From JBDRNO01 sp043811005 (GTDB lineage Bacteria > Bacteroidota > Bacteroidia > NORP154), in contig JBDRNO010000218.1 of NCBI GenBank assembly GCA_043811005.1, positions 10,007-74,006 on the forward strand: a DNA stretch of 64,000 nt. Direction: 5' to 3'. Shown piece by piece: positions 40,450 through 48,566 of this stretch (positions are counted from its first letter, which is position 1; every line of letters begins with the position of its first letter). Under the pieces are notes generated by a model. It was not told the DNA's origin, did not search any database, and was given only the letters and a program-made list of their open reading frames with translations. Made by a program: the position numbers and the translations under genes.

Positions 40450-41753
40450 TCAAAAGCATGAACTTTTTTCTTTTTCCTTATTTTTAATTTCCCAAAAATA
40501 CCAATCCCTCAATCCCCATAATCCTTTAATCCCCCAATCCCCCAAAACATCATCAACACTTTTTGCATCTTCAAAAAAAGAGAGAATTTGCTGCAATACT
40601 TCATCAACGGTTGCATCGGGGCAGGATGCTCCGCTGGTGAGGATAATATCAACGTGTTGCTTTTTAGGCAGAAAATCCTTTGTTTCCTTCATCTTATCGT
40701 TGCGATGATCATAATGCCGTATCAGATTTCCCGAAAGGATCTCTTTAGCAGATGAAATATAGTATGTTTTTCCGGTGTACCGTGATTCGCATAATTCAAC
40801 AAGATGTGATGTGTTAGAACTGTTGTATCCCCCAACCACAATTGCCATATCTACTTGCAGCTTTAATAAACCGCGGGTGGCTTCCTGGCTATCATTGGTT
40901 GCATAGCAGAGGGTATCCCTTGTGTCGGCAAAATGGCTTTTCATATCCTTCATGCCATATTTCCCGATCATAGTGCTTTTTAGAAAGGTTGCTATCTCTT
41001 TAGTCTCAGTAGCGAGCATTGTTGTTTGATTAACCACACCTATCCTTTTAAAGTCCTTTGATGCATCAAACCCATCTGAGAACCTACCTTAAAAAGGGTG
41101 TGAAATTCATTAACATCTGTTTTACCTGAGATTATTCCTGCTAATTCCTTTGCTTCATCCAAATTTTTTATAATTAATGACGGAGCATTTATAGTGCTGT
41201 GCGAAAAGGTTGCCTTGGTTTCTTCATGGTTGTGCTTGCCGTGAATTATTATGGTATAATTGTCTTTCCCGAGCTTTTCAGACCTGTTCCACACCTTTTC
41301 TACAAAAGGACAGGTTGTGTCGTACTTACGCGTGTTTATTCCAATATCTTTGAGCTTTTTTTCTGTTTCCGGCGTTGTTCCGAAGGCGGGAATTATCACT
41401 ATATCACCGGGTTTAAGCTCATCCCATTCAACAAACTGATTGCCTTCTGTATCCATAATAAATTTGATCCCCCTTTGTTGCAGGTCACTGTTAACATCGG
41501 GATTGTGTATCATCTGGCTTAGGAGGAATATTCTTTTGCCTGGATTCTCTTCAAGCGCCTGGTATGATATCTCAATTGCATTCTCTACACCGAAGCAGAA
41601 ACCGAAGTGACGCGCTATAAAAAACCTCACCACACCAAAATCCATTACAGTAGGAGAAAAATCCTTTTTCCTCGGATCCTGCTGCCTTCGCATTTCCTTT
41701 ATTCTTGAAATTACAGAACTTCTATAAAATACAGGGATTTTGAATGCTTTCAT
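40450..41753 (-). pseudogene. ispH: 4-hydroxy-3-methylbut-2-enyl diphosphate reductase, single-base frameshift
   Basis: IspH makes IPP and DMAPP in the MEP pathway and is normally essential. The 5' frame (41753-41040) holds HFGFCFGVENAIE and DTTCPFVEKVW; the 3' frame holds VVNQTTMLATETKEI and LTSGASCPDATVDEV. Together they have all three [4Fe-4S] cysteines and a normal length of about 434 residues. Near 41087-41088 the coding strand reads AAGGTAGG; restoring one G (AAGGGTAGG) gives FKGRFSDGFDASKDFKRIGV and joins the frames. So one base is missing in a G run. This is either a sequencing or assembly error or a recent mutation; the rest shows no decay. Confidence 0.9.
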
Positions 41754-41756
41754 ATT

Positions 41757-42090
41757 AACTGGTTGCTGGATACTAGATGCTGGATATTAGATATTTGTTA
41801 TTGTCATTGTTAATTGTCTACTGTCAACTGCCTGCTTTCAACTGGATTCTGGTTAAGTTGAAATATCAAACAGGACAAAGTTAATTATAAATTCGTCATA
41901 TTATTTCAAACCGGTTGGTGTAAATCTCATAGGAAGTTCTTTTATGTTGAATAAGACTTTTTACGCTTCAATTTTCATTAGCTGGACAAACTGTTTCGGT
42001 TTACGTTGGGAATAATCCAGGTTAATATCATCCATCTCCCATCAACCATCTCACATCTCACATCAAATATATTCCATCGAATATTCCATC
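41757..42090. repeat. Intergenic heptamer repeats between ispH and rpsA
   Basis: 41759-41855 runs in 7-bp steps through CTGGATA, CTAGATG, CTGGATA, TTAGATA, TGTCTAC, TGTCAAC, TGCCTGC. A second patch at 42031-42085 has CATCTCC, CATCTCA, CATCTCA units. The 518-bp gap (41754-42271) has no gene I can support. Confidence 0.6.
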
Positions 42091-42174
42091 ATAAATTTTT
42101 CCTTTCCACAATAAAATTATATCTTTACACCCGCTTTTTGAAAAAGCATGAGACAAAAAACTGTTTTCGCCCAT

Positions 42175-42200
42175 TTCCCTGTCCTTTATGAAACAGGGAA
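42175..42200 (+). promoter_or_regulatory. Stem-loop in the presumed rpsA leader
   Basis: TTCCCTGT (42175-42182) and ACAGGGAA (42193-42200) form a perfect 8-bp stem with a 10-nt loop, 71 bp before the rpsA start. No T tract follows. S1 autoregulates its own mRNA in E. coli through a structured leader; a similar role here is only a guess. Confidence 0.35.
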
Positions 42201-42271
42201 TATGCAGTTAATGTTAAACCCCTTCTGTAACTGGCGATATTGCAGGATACAAAATTTACCATGTAATATAT

Positions 42272-44401
42272 ATGGAAGAAGAAAAAACAAAAGAAACAAA
42301 ACAGGAAACAACTGAAAATGTTGAGGTAGCTGAACAACAAAAAAACGAAAATAAAACCGTTTCCCCTTCCCAAAAAGACGATACATCCGTCAATACCCCG
42401 ACTGTCACCACCGAAGAAAAAGAATTCGACTGGAGCAAACTCGATATTAAAAAGGAAAATATTTATGATCCTGAAGAAAGGGCTAAATTGGAAGCCATGT
42501 ATGACGAAACACTAAAATCAATTGTCGAGCATGAGGTAGTTGATGGGTCAGTGGTCGCAAAAAACGATAGGGAAGTTGTGGTAAATACAGGATATAAATC
42601 AGACGGTGTTATCTCTTTGTCAGAATTCAGATATAACCCTGATCTGAAAGTAGGTGATCCGGTTGAAGTATATATTGAAATTCAAGAAGACAAAAACGGA
42701 CAATTAGTGCTTTCGCACAAAAAAGCCAGAGTACTTAAGGCATGGGAAAAAGTTAATAATGCCCTTAATACCAACGAGGTTATTACAGGATTTATCAAGT
42801 GCAGAACAAAGGGGGGATTGATCGTTGATGTGTTTGGCATTGAAGCATTCCTGCCTGGTTCTCAAATTGAGGTTAAGCCCATTCGCGATTATGATGTTTA
42901 TGTTGGTAAGAAGATGGAATTCAAAGTTGTTAAGATCAATAAAGAATACAAAAATGTTGTCGTTTCACATAAAGCGCTTATAGAAGAAGAGCTTAAAGAA
43001 CAGAGAAAAGAGATCATTTCCAAGCTCGAAAAAGGTCAGGTGCTTGAAGGGACTGTTAAAAATATTACCTCTTACGGTGTTTTTATGGATCTAGGAGGTG
43101 TTGATGGATTGATTCACATTACCGATCTTTCATGGGGCAGGATAGCACATCCTGAAGAAATTGTAGTGCTTGACCAGAAGCTAAACGTTGTAATTCTCGA
43201 TTTTGACGAAAAAAAGACGAGGATTCAGCTCGGACTAAAGCAATTGATAAAGCATCCGTGGGATTCATTAGATGAAAAGAAATTTAATGTGGAAAATAAA
43301 ATCAAAGGAAAGGTGGTAGTAGTTGCTGATTATGGTGCTTTTATTGAAGTTGCCCCTGGTGTTGAGGGACTGGTTCATGTTTCTGAAATGTCGTGGTCAC
43401 AGCATCTGAGAAGCGCCCAGGATTTTTTGAAAGTAGGCGATGAAGTTGAAACAATTATATTAACTTTAGATAAGGAAGATAGAAAAATGTCTCTTGGCAT
43501 TAAACAGTTAGTACCTGATCCATGGAAAGATGTTGATAAAAAGTATCCTGTAAAATCTAAACATAAAGGAATTATCCGCAACATTACCAACTATGGCATT
43601 TTTGTTGAACTGGATGAAGGTGTTGACGGTTTGATCCATATTTCAGACCTTTCATGGTCTAAAAAGATCAAACACCCATCCGAATTTGCCAATTTAGGTG
43701 ATGAGATCGAAGTTGTAATTCTAGATCTGGATATTGATGAAAGAAAGGTAAGCTTAGGTCATAAACAATTGGAAGAAAATCCATGGGATATATTTGAAAC
43801 TGTATTTTTGGTTGATTCTGTACATAAGGGAACAATTACAAGTATTACTGAAAAAGGGGCTATAGTAGCTCTGCCTTATGGTGTTGAAGGGTTTGCCCCT
43901 ACACGCCATCTTTTTAAAGAAGATGGTGACAAAACTCAGGTTGATGAATCCAAGGACTTTATTGTTCTGGAATTTTCTAAAAAAGCCAAGAGAATTTTAG
44001 TTTCCCATACTAATATTCATAAAAAAGAAGATCCCGAAAAAACAATTGAAAAAACCAATATTAAAGAAAAAAGCGAAAAAGATAAAACAGGAGATATCAA
44101 GAAGAAATCAAAAGCTGTTAAAAAAGCAGTTAAAAAAGTAAGAAGTGGCTTGGAGACAAGCAGATTGGGTGATATAGAAGCATTATCTTTATTAAAATCT
44201 AAAATGGATAAAACGGATATGGAGGAAAAGGTTAGAGCCGAAAAGAATCTTGCTGAAAAACAGGAACGGGATGATGAAGCAGGAGAGGAAAAAACAAAAA
44301 AAACAGGAAAACCCACCCCAAAAAAAAGCATTTCTCCTGAACCTGTAGCATCAGGTACTAAAACCGAACCCAAAAAAAAATCATCATCCAAAAAAAAATA
44401 A
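42272..44401 (+). CDS. rpsA: 30S ribosomal protein S1
   Basis: A 709-aa S1 protein with six S1 (OB-fold) repeats between about 85 and 595, each visible by phrases such as GTVKNITSYGVFMDLGGVDG, VVVADYGAFIEVAPGVEG and GIIRNITNYGIFVELDEGVD, with GLIHITDLSW, GLVHVSEMSW and GLIHISDLSW. It binds mRNA and aids initiation, which matters in Bacteroidota since their Shine-Dalgarno signals are weak. The N-terminal 60 residues are acidic and the C-terminal 115 are Lys/Glu-rich low complexity. Followed by an intrinsic terminator. Confidence 0.96.
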   Translation: MEEEKTKETKQETTENVEVAEQQKNENKTVSPSQKDDTSVNTPTVTTEEKEFDWSKLDIKKENIYDPEERAKLEAMYDETLKSIVEHEVVDGSVVAKNDREVVVNTGYKSDGVISLSEFRYNPDLKVGDPVEVYIEIQEDKNGQLVLSHKKARVLKAWEKVNNALNTNEVITGFIKCRTKGGLIVDVFGIEAFLPGSQIEVKPIRDYDVYVGKKMEFKVVKINKEYKNVVVSHKALIEEELKEQRKEIISKLEKGQVLEGTVKNITSYGVFMDLGGVDGLIHITDLSWGRIAHPEEIVVLDQKLNVVILDFDEKKTRIQLGLKQLIKHPWDSLDEKKFNVENKIKGKVVVVADYGAFIEVAPGVEGLVHVSEMSWSQHLRSAQDFLKVGDEVETIILTLDKEDRKMSLGIKQLVPDPWKDVDKKYPVKSKHKGIIRNITNYGIFVELDEGVDGLIHISDLSWSKKIKHPSEFANLGDEIEVVILDLDIDERKVSLGHKQLEENPWDIFETVFLVDSVHKGTITSITEKGAIVALPYGVEGFAPTRHLFKEDGDKTQVDESKDFIVLEFSKKAKRILVSHTNIHKKEDPEKTIEKTNIKEKSEKDKTGDIKKKSKAVKKAVKKVRSGLETSRLGDIEALSLLKSKMDKTDMEEKVRAEKNLAEKQERDDEAGEEKTKKTGKPTPKKSISPEPVASGTKTEPKKKSSSKKK

Positions 44402-44475
44402 CTAGTATCTTGTATGTCTAAATACCGGAATTCAATAGTTAAAAACAAGTTTAATAATAGAATCATAAGTGCTTT

Positions 44476-44509
44476 ACCCCGTATATTATCAAAGTGCGGG
44501 GTTTTTTTT
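44476..44509 (+). terminator. Intrinsic terminator between rpsA and pyrR
   Basis: ACCCCG (44476-44481) pairs with CGGGGT (44497-44502), then eight T residues; the loop is 15 nt. It ends 14 bp before the pyrR start, so it terminates rpsA or, if transcription starts upstream of it, could act as an attenuator for pyrR. Confidence 0.8.
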
Positions 44510-44522
44510 GTCTTGAAATGAG

Positions 44523-45077
44523 ATGAAACCAAGAATTATCTTAAATAGCAAACACTTTGAGCTGACCATCAACAGGTTATGTTATCAATTAATTGAAAAT
44601 CACAATGACTTTAGTGATTCTGCACTTATTGGTTTGCAGCCCAGGGGTATATACCTGGCACAGAGAATCCACGATGAATTATCTGTAATTCTTTCCACCT
44701 CCAGCAAAAAAAATATCGAAATTCTTCACGGAAATATTGATGTTACCTTTTTTAGGGACGATTTCAGGAGAAGGGAATATCCAATTACTCCGAAATCAAC
44801 ACGGATGGATTTTGTTGTGGAAAACAAAAATGTGATACTCGTTGATGATGTGCTTTATACAGGACGTACTGTCAGGGCAGGCATGGAAGAAATATTGACT
44901 TACGGCAGGCCAAAACAAATTGAACTTCTGGTGTTTATTGACAGGAGATTCAGCCGGCATTTGCCCATAGAGCCCAATTACGTTGGCAGTTCAGTTGATA
45001 CCATTACTTCTGAAAGAGTAAAAGTTGAATGGAAAGAAATGGAAGGGGGAGATAAGGTTTATTTATATACACCATAG
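44523..45077 (+). CDS. pyrR: PyrR: pyrimidine operon regulator / uracil phosphoribosyltransferase
   Basis: A 184-aa type I PRTase of the PyrR group: ALIGLQPRGIYLAQRIHDEL, DVTFFRDDFRRRE and the PRPP motif VILVDDVLYTGRTVRAGMEE, ending with LVFIDRRFSRHLPIEPNYVG. PyrR can make UMP from uracil; in Gram-positives it also binds attenuators of pyr mRNAs. pyrB follows in the same direction after 292 bp containing a repeat hairpin, the usual Bacteroidota pairing. Whether it regulates RNA here is unproven. Confidence 0.94.
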   Translation: MKPRIILNSKHFELTINRLCYQLIENHNDFSDSALIGLQPRGIYLAQRIHDELSVILSTSSKKNIEILHGNIDVTFFRDDFRRREYPITPKSTRMDFVVENKNVILVDDVLYTGRTVRAGMEEILTYGRPKQIELLVFIDRRFSRHLPIEPNYVGSSVDTITSERVKVEWKEMEGGDKVYLYTP

Positions 45078-45079
45078 GC

Positions 45080-45195
45080 TCTTAAAAATTCGTTATTGAT
45101 CCGCCAGCTGGCGGATGGATAATTTTGTTGATATTAACAGACAATTGGCAGTTGGCAATTTGTTCTTTTTGCCAACTGTCAACTGCCGATTTGCA
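45080..45195 (-). repeat. Composite heptamer hairpin between pyrR and pyrB
   Basis: Minus-strand reading gives GGCAGTTGACAGTTGGCA and a complementary arm, then TTAATATCAACAAAATTATC, the palindrome TCCGCCAGCTGGCGGA (45100-45115) and TTTTTAAGAGCC. This matches the plus strand of 27598-27735 unit for unit, but the palindrome carries CC/GG where that copy has AT/GA. The arms (TTGGCAGTTGGCA against TGCCAACTGTCAA) form a 13-bp stem with one G-T-type mismatch. Confidence 0.75.
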
Positions 45196-45369
45196 TCAAA
45201 ATTGCAAAAACTCATTTTTCCCGCTAAAAGCGGTCTTTATTTAAAATTGAATTTTAAATAAACGTAGTACCTAATCCGTAAAATCTTGACGCAATTCAAA
45301 ATATTTTATTTGTTTAACAGTCTAAGCCAATGATATAATAGCATTAAGACAAAAAACAAAAAGAAATAA

Positions 45370-46299
45370 ATGCAAAGCAACCTTAGTGTTAACCACCTGT
45401 TGGGTATAAAATATCTTACTGTAGATGACATTAATTTGATCCTGCAGTTAGCTGATAATTTTAAAGAAGTTATCAACCGCCCCATTAAGAAAGTGCCTTC
45501 TCTTAGAGATATTACTGTAGCCAACCTCTTTTTCGAAAACTCTACCCGGACCAGGTTGTCCTTTGAATTGGCTGAGAAGCGTCTTTCTGCTGATGTGATT
45601 AATTTTTCTGCATCTTCCTCATCATTAAAGAAAGGGGAAACACTGATTGATACTGTAAATAATATCCTCGCAATGAAAGTGGATATGATCGTCATGCGAC
45701 ACCCTAATCCCGGTTCCTGTATTTTTTTGTCAAAACATATTGATGCCAAAATTATAAATGCCGGTGACGGAGCACATGAACACCCGACCCAGGCATTGCT
45801 GGATGCCTATTCCATTAGAAAAAAACACGGCTCTGTTAAGGGAAAAAAGGTAGTTATTGTTGGAGATATATTACATTCAAGAGTTGCCTTATCCAATATT
45901 TTTTGCCTGCAAAAGTTAGGAGCAGAGGTAATGGTATGCGGTCCAACAACCCTTATGCCTAAATATATCAGTTCCTTAGGCGTTAAGGTTGAGTATAATT
46001 TACGAAAAGCCCTTGAGTGGTGTGATATTGCAAATATTTTAAGAATTCAGCTCGAACGGCAGGAGATCAAATATGTCCCTTCTTTAAGGGAATATACAAT
46101 GCTGTATGGAGTGAACAGAGAGCTGCTGGATTCATTAAAAAAGGAGATAACCATAATGCACCCAGGACCTATCAACAGGGGAGTAGAAATTACAAGTGAT
46201 GTAGCTGATTCAAAACAATCAATCATCCTGGAGCAGGTCGAGAATGGTGTTGCCGTTAGAATGGCTGTGCTTTATTTGTTGGCGGGGAAGATTAAATGA
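45370..46299 (+). CDS. pyrB: Aspartate carbamoyltransferase, catalytic chain
   Basis: This 309-aa enzyme joins carbamoyl phosphate and aspartate in UMP synthesis. Carbamoyl-phosphate motif FENSTRTRLSFELAEKRL (about 56-73), HPNPGS, HEHPTQALLDAYSI and the aspartate-side HPGPINRGVEI are all present. No pyrI regulatory chain gene follows, as expected for Bacteroidota with the short form. It converges on the PorE-like gene. The pyrR-pyrB spacer carries a repeat hairpin that could separate their expression. Confidence 0.96.
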   Translation: MQSNLSVNHLLGIKYLTVDDINLILQLADNFKEVINRPIKKVPSLRDITVANLFFENSTRTRLSFELAEKRLSADVINFSASSSSLKKGETLIDTVNNILAMKVDMIVMRHPNPGSCIFLSKHIDAKIINAGDGAHEHPTQALLDAYSIRKKHGSVKGKKVVIVGDILHSRVALSNIFCLQKLGAEVMVCGPTTLMPKYISSLGVKVEYNLRKALEWCDIANILRIQLERQEIKYVPSLREYTMLYGVNRELLDSLKKEITIMHPGPINRGVEITSDVADSKQSIILEQVENGVAVRMAVLYLLAGKIK

Positions 46300-46405
46300 A
46301 TTCAGAACTCACTCCTGGCTCAAAAATAGCGCCAGTAAAGTATCTTTAGTTTAAGTAAAATTTGGAATAGTAAAATTTATCAAGGATTGATCAGGAGTAC
46401 TGAAT

Positions 46406-48487
46406 TCATTCCTCCTCCGCATCTTCCATAGCATCTTCAATTTTCGCCTTTTCCTTTATTATATCAATATCAAGCGTCCCAACAACTTTTAATTCGGTTC
46501 TCCTGTTTAACTGCCTGCCTTCGGGATTATCGGAGCCATCTGGGTTTGTGTTGAGTGCTATGGGCTGGGATTCACCGTAGCCCTTTGCGATAAGACGTTT
46601 TTTACTGATCCCTTCCTTTCTTAGAAATTTCACCACACTCTCGGCTCTTCTTTGTGATAGCTTTTCATTATAGAGATCATCACCCTTACTATCGGTATGA
46701 GCGCTGAGCTCAACAATTATTTCCGGGTTTTCATTTAAGATAGAAACCAGCAAATCAAGAGTTTTATCTGATGCCGGGCGGAGTGTTGCCTTATCAAAAT
46801 CATAATAAATATCTTTTAAAACAATGGCTTTGTTCAATTCCAGTTTTTTTAACGGTAACTTTACGTGAAGAGTATCGGATTCCTCGAGGTCAAGAGTGCT
46901 TACCATTGCGCTATTGGAAAAGTACCCACTTTTTGCAGCACTTATTTTATATAACTTATTTTGATTTAATGTAAAAAAGAAAAGTAAATCCTTAACTGTT
47001 GTTACTTCATCTATAAGTACTTCTTCCCAGCCTTTATCAATCAAATTCAGTTTGATTTTAACCTCTTCCAGTATAGTTTGTGTTGAATCATCTGCATCAT
47101 AAGCAAAGCCATCAACAGCAAAATTAAGCACTTTGTGCCAATCGAACCTGAAGATGTCATCACAGCATGTTTCACTTTTCAGGGCAATAACACCCGGTCT
47201 GTTAGAAACAAAGTACCCTCCTTTTCTGTCGGAAACAAAATACATGTCATCTACACGGGAATTCAAGGGGTATCCAATATTTTGCGGATCTGACCATTTA
47301 CGCAGATTACCTTCAGTCATAAAAACATCATAACCGCCTATGCCTGGATGCCCGTTGGAACTAAAGTATAAAATATTGGTTTTGCTATCAAAATAGGGCG
47401 TTAATTCATCATTCAGCGTATTTATCTTTTTCCCTAAATTTTTTGGTGTTTTACGAACGGCAAAATCTCCTTGCTTTGAAGTTATAACATACCATAAATC
47501 CAGTCCTCCTATGCTGCCGGGCATGTCTGATGCAAAATATAGAATATGTGCCCCTTTTTTATAAGGGGCAACTGTTGGGTGTGTGCTGGTAAATCCCGGC
47601 ATATTGATCAATTCATCCAGCTTTACCGGATTTTCCCAATTCCCGTTTTCGTAATCGCTCTGGTAGATTGAACATAATAATTTACCCTCATCATTTTCTT
47701 CACAACGGGTAAAAAAGAATTTTTTAAGGTCCGGTGAAAAAGCACCGTTGGCAACATCAGCATTTGAAACATTTACTATTTCAGGCAGCAATTCTCCTGT
47801 ATTCCATTTTCCGTTATCTTTCTTCGATTGGTAGAGGCGGAATTTAGCGCCTTTATATACTCCATCCTCTGCAATAATAATAGTATCGGTCCTTAAAGAA
47901 GCGTACAATAACAAACTGTCACCTACTGGAAAAGGAGCTGCTTCTGTATATGCTGCATTTACGGCTTTCCCAAGATGTTCAATTTTAACCTCAAGGGGTT
48001 TTTTGATAGCTTCAATTGCATAATCGCACCCTTTTATTTCATTATCCGCAAGTATTTTATGATTTTTTGAATTTTCCCCGCGATATGAATTCTTAAATTT
48101 TTCAAATTCTAATTTGGCTGCTTTATAATCACCATTCATTTTTAATGTAAGGGCATATTTATATTGTGAAAAAGGATATTGCACAAGGTTTTGTAACTTT
48201 ACCTGTTCATAATGCATCTCCGCATTCTTGTAATCACGGGAGTTGTAATATGATTCCGCAAGTTTATATGCAACATCCACGTCATCGGTTTCATCAAGCA
48301 CTTCCTGATAATAATGAGCAGCATCGTAGTAATATCCTTCACCGTAAAATTTATCAGCCAATTTTAGTTTGCTTTTCCACGTTAAGCCACCTTCACTGCC
48401 CAATCTACTCATCTGGCAACCCCAGAAAGAGGTGAAGATCAATACAAGTACTAAAATAGCAAGAATGTTATGTGTCGTCTGTTTCAA
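46406..48487 (-). CDS. PorE-like OmpA-family lipoprotein (TPR, PD40 propeller, OmpA)
   Basis: A 693-aa lipoprotein (lipobox FWGC, Cys24). Order of domains: TPR-like helices at about 35-155 (YYDAAHYYQEVLDETDDVDV), a WD40/PD40 beta-propeller at about 165-445 with blades such as GAFSPDLKKFFFTRCEEND and NILYFSSNGHPGIGGYDVFM, a carboxypeptidase-regulatory-like domain, and an OmpA domain (DIYYDFDKATLRPASDKTLD, then ELSAHTDSKGDDLYNEKLSQ and RRAESVVKFL). This architecture matches Porphyromonas PorE, which ties the T9SS to peptidoglycan. It follows the PorP gene by 79 bp. Confidence 0.88.
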   Translation of the reverse strand: MKQTTHNILAILVLVLIFTSFWGCQMSRLGSEGGLTWKSKLKLADKFYGEGYYYDAAHYYQEVLDETDDVDVAYKLAESYYNSRDYKNAEMHYEQVKLQNLVQYPFSQYKYALTLKMNGDYKAAKLEFEKFKNSYRGENSKNHKILADNEIKGCDYAIEAIKKPLEVKIEHLGKAVNAAYTEAAPFPVGDSLLLYASLRTDTIIIAEDGVYKGAKFRLYQSKKDNGKWNTGELLPEIVNVSNADVANGAFSPDLKKFFFTRCEENDEGKLLCSIYQSDYENGNWENPVKLDELINMPGFTSTHPTVAPYKKGAHILYFASDMPGSIGGLDLWYVITSKQGDFAVRKTPKNLGKKINTLNDELTPYFDSKTNILYFSSNGHPGIGGYDVFMTEGNLRKWSDPQNIGYPLNSRVDDMYFVSDRKGGYFVSNRPGVIALKSETCCDDIFRFDWHKVLNFAVDGFAYDADDSTQTILEEVKIKLNLIDKGWEEVLIDEVTTVKDLLFFFTLNQNKLYKISAAKSGYFSNSAMVSTLDLEESDTLHVKLPLKKLELNKAIVLKDIYYDFDKATLRPASDKTLDLLVSILNENPEIIVELSAHTDSKGDDLYNEKLSQRRAESVVKFLRKEGISKKRLIAKGYGESQPIALNTNPDGSDNPEGRQLNRRTELKVVGTLDIDIIKEKAKIEDAMEDAEEE

Positions 48488-48529
48488 CTGAAAAAAGTTA
48501 TATGTTCATAATTCCTGATTACATATCAC

Positions 48530-48562
48530 CAATTGCCAACTGCTTACTGCCAACTGCCTACT
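48530..48562. repeat. Heptamer repeat between PorP and PorE-like genes
   Basis: CCAATTG, CCAACTG, CTTACTG, CCAACTG, CCTACTG: five consecutive 7-mers immediately after the PorP stop codon region. Confidence 0.65.
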
Positions 48563-48566
48563 GTTT

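Noticed and set aside
41040..41100. Programmed frameshift in ispH
   Set aside because: No slippery heptamer with downstream pseudoknot seen; a missing G in a short run explains it more simply.
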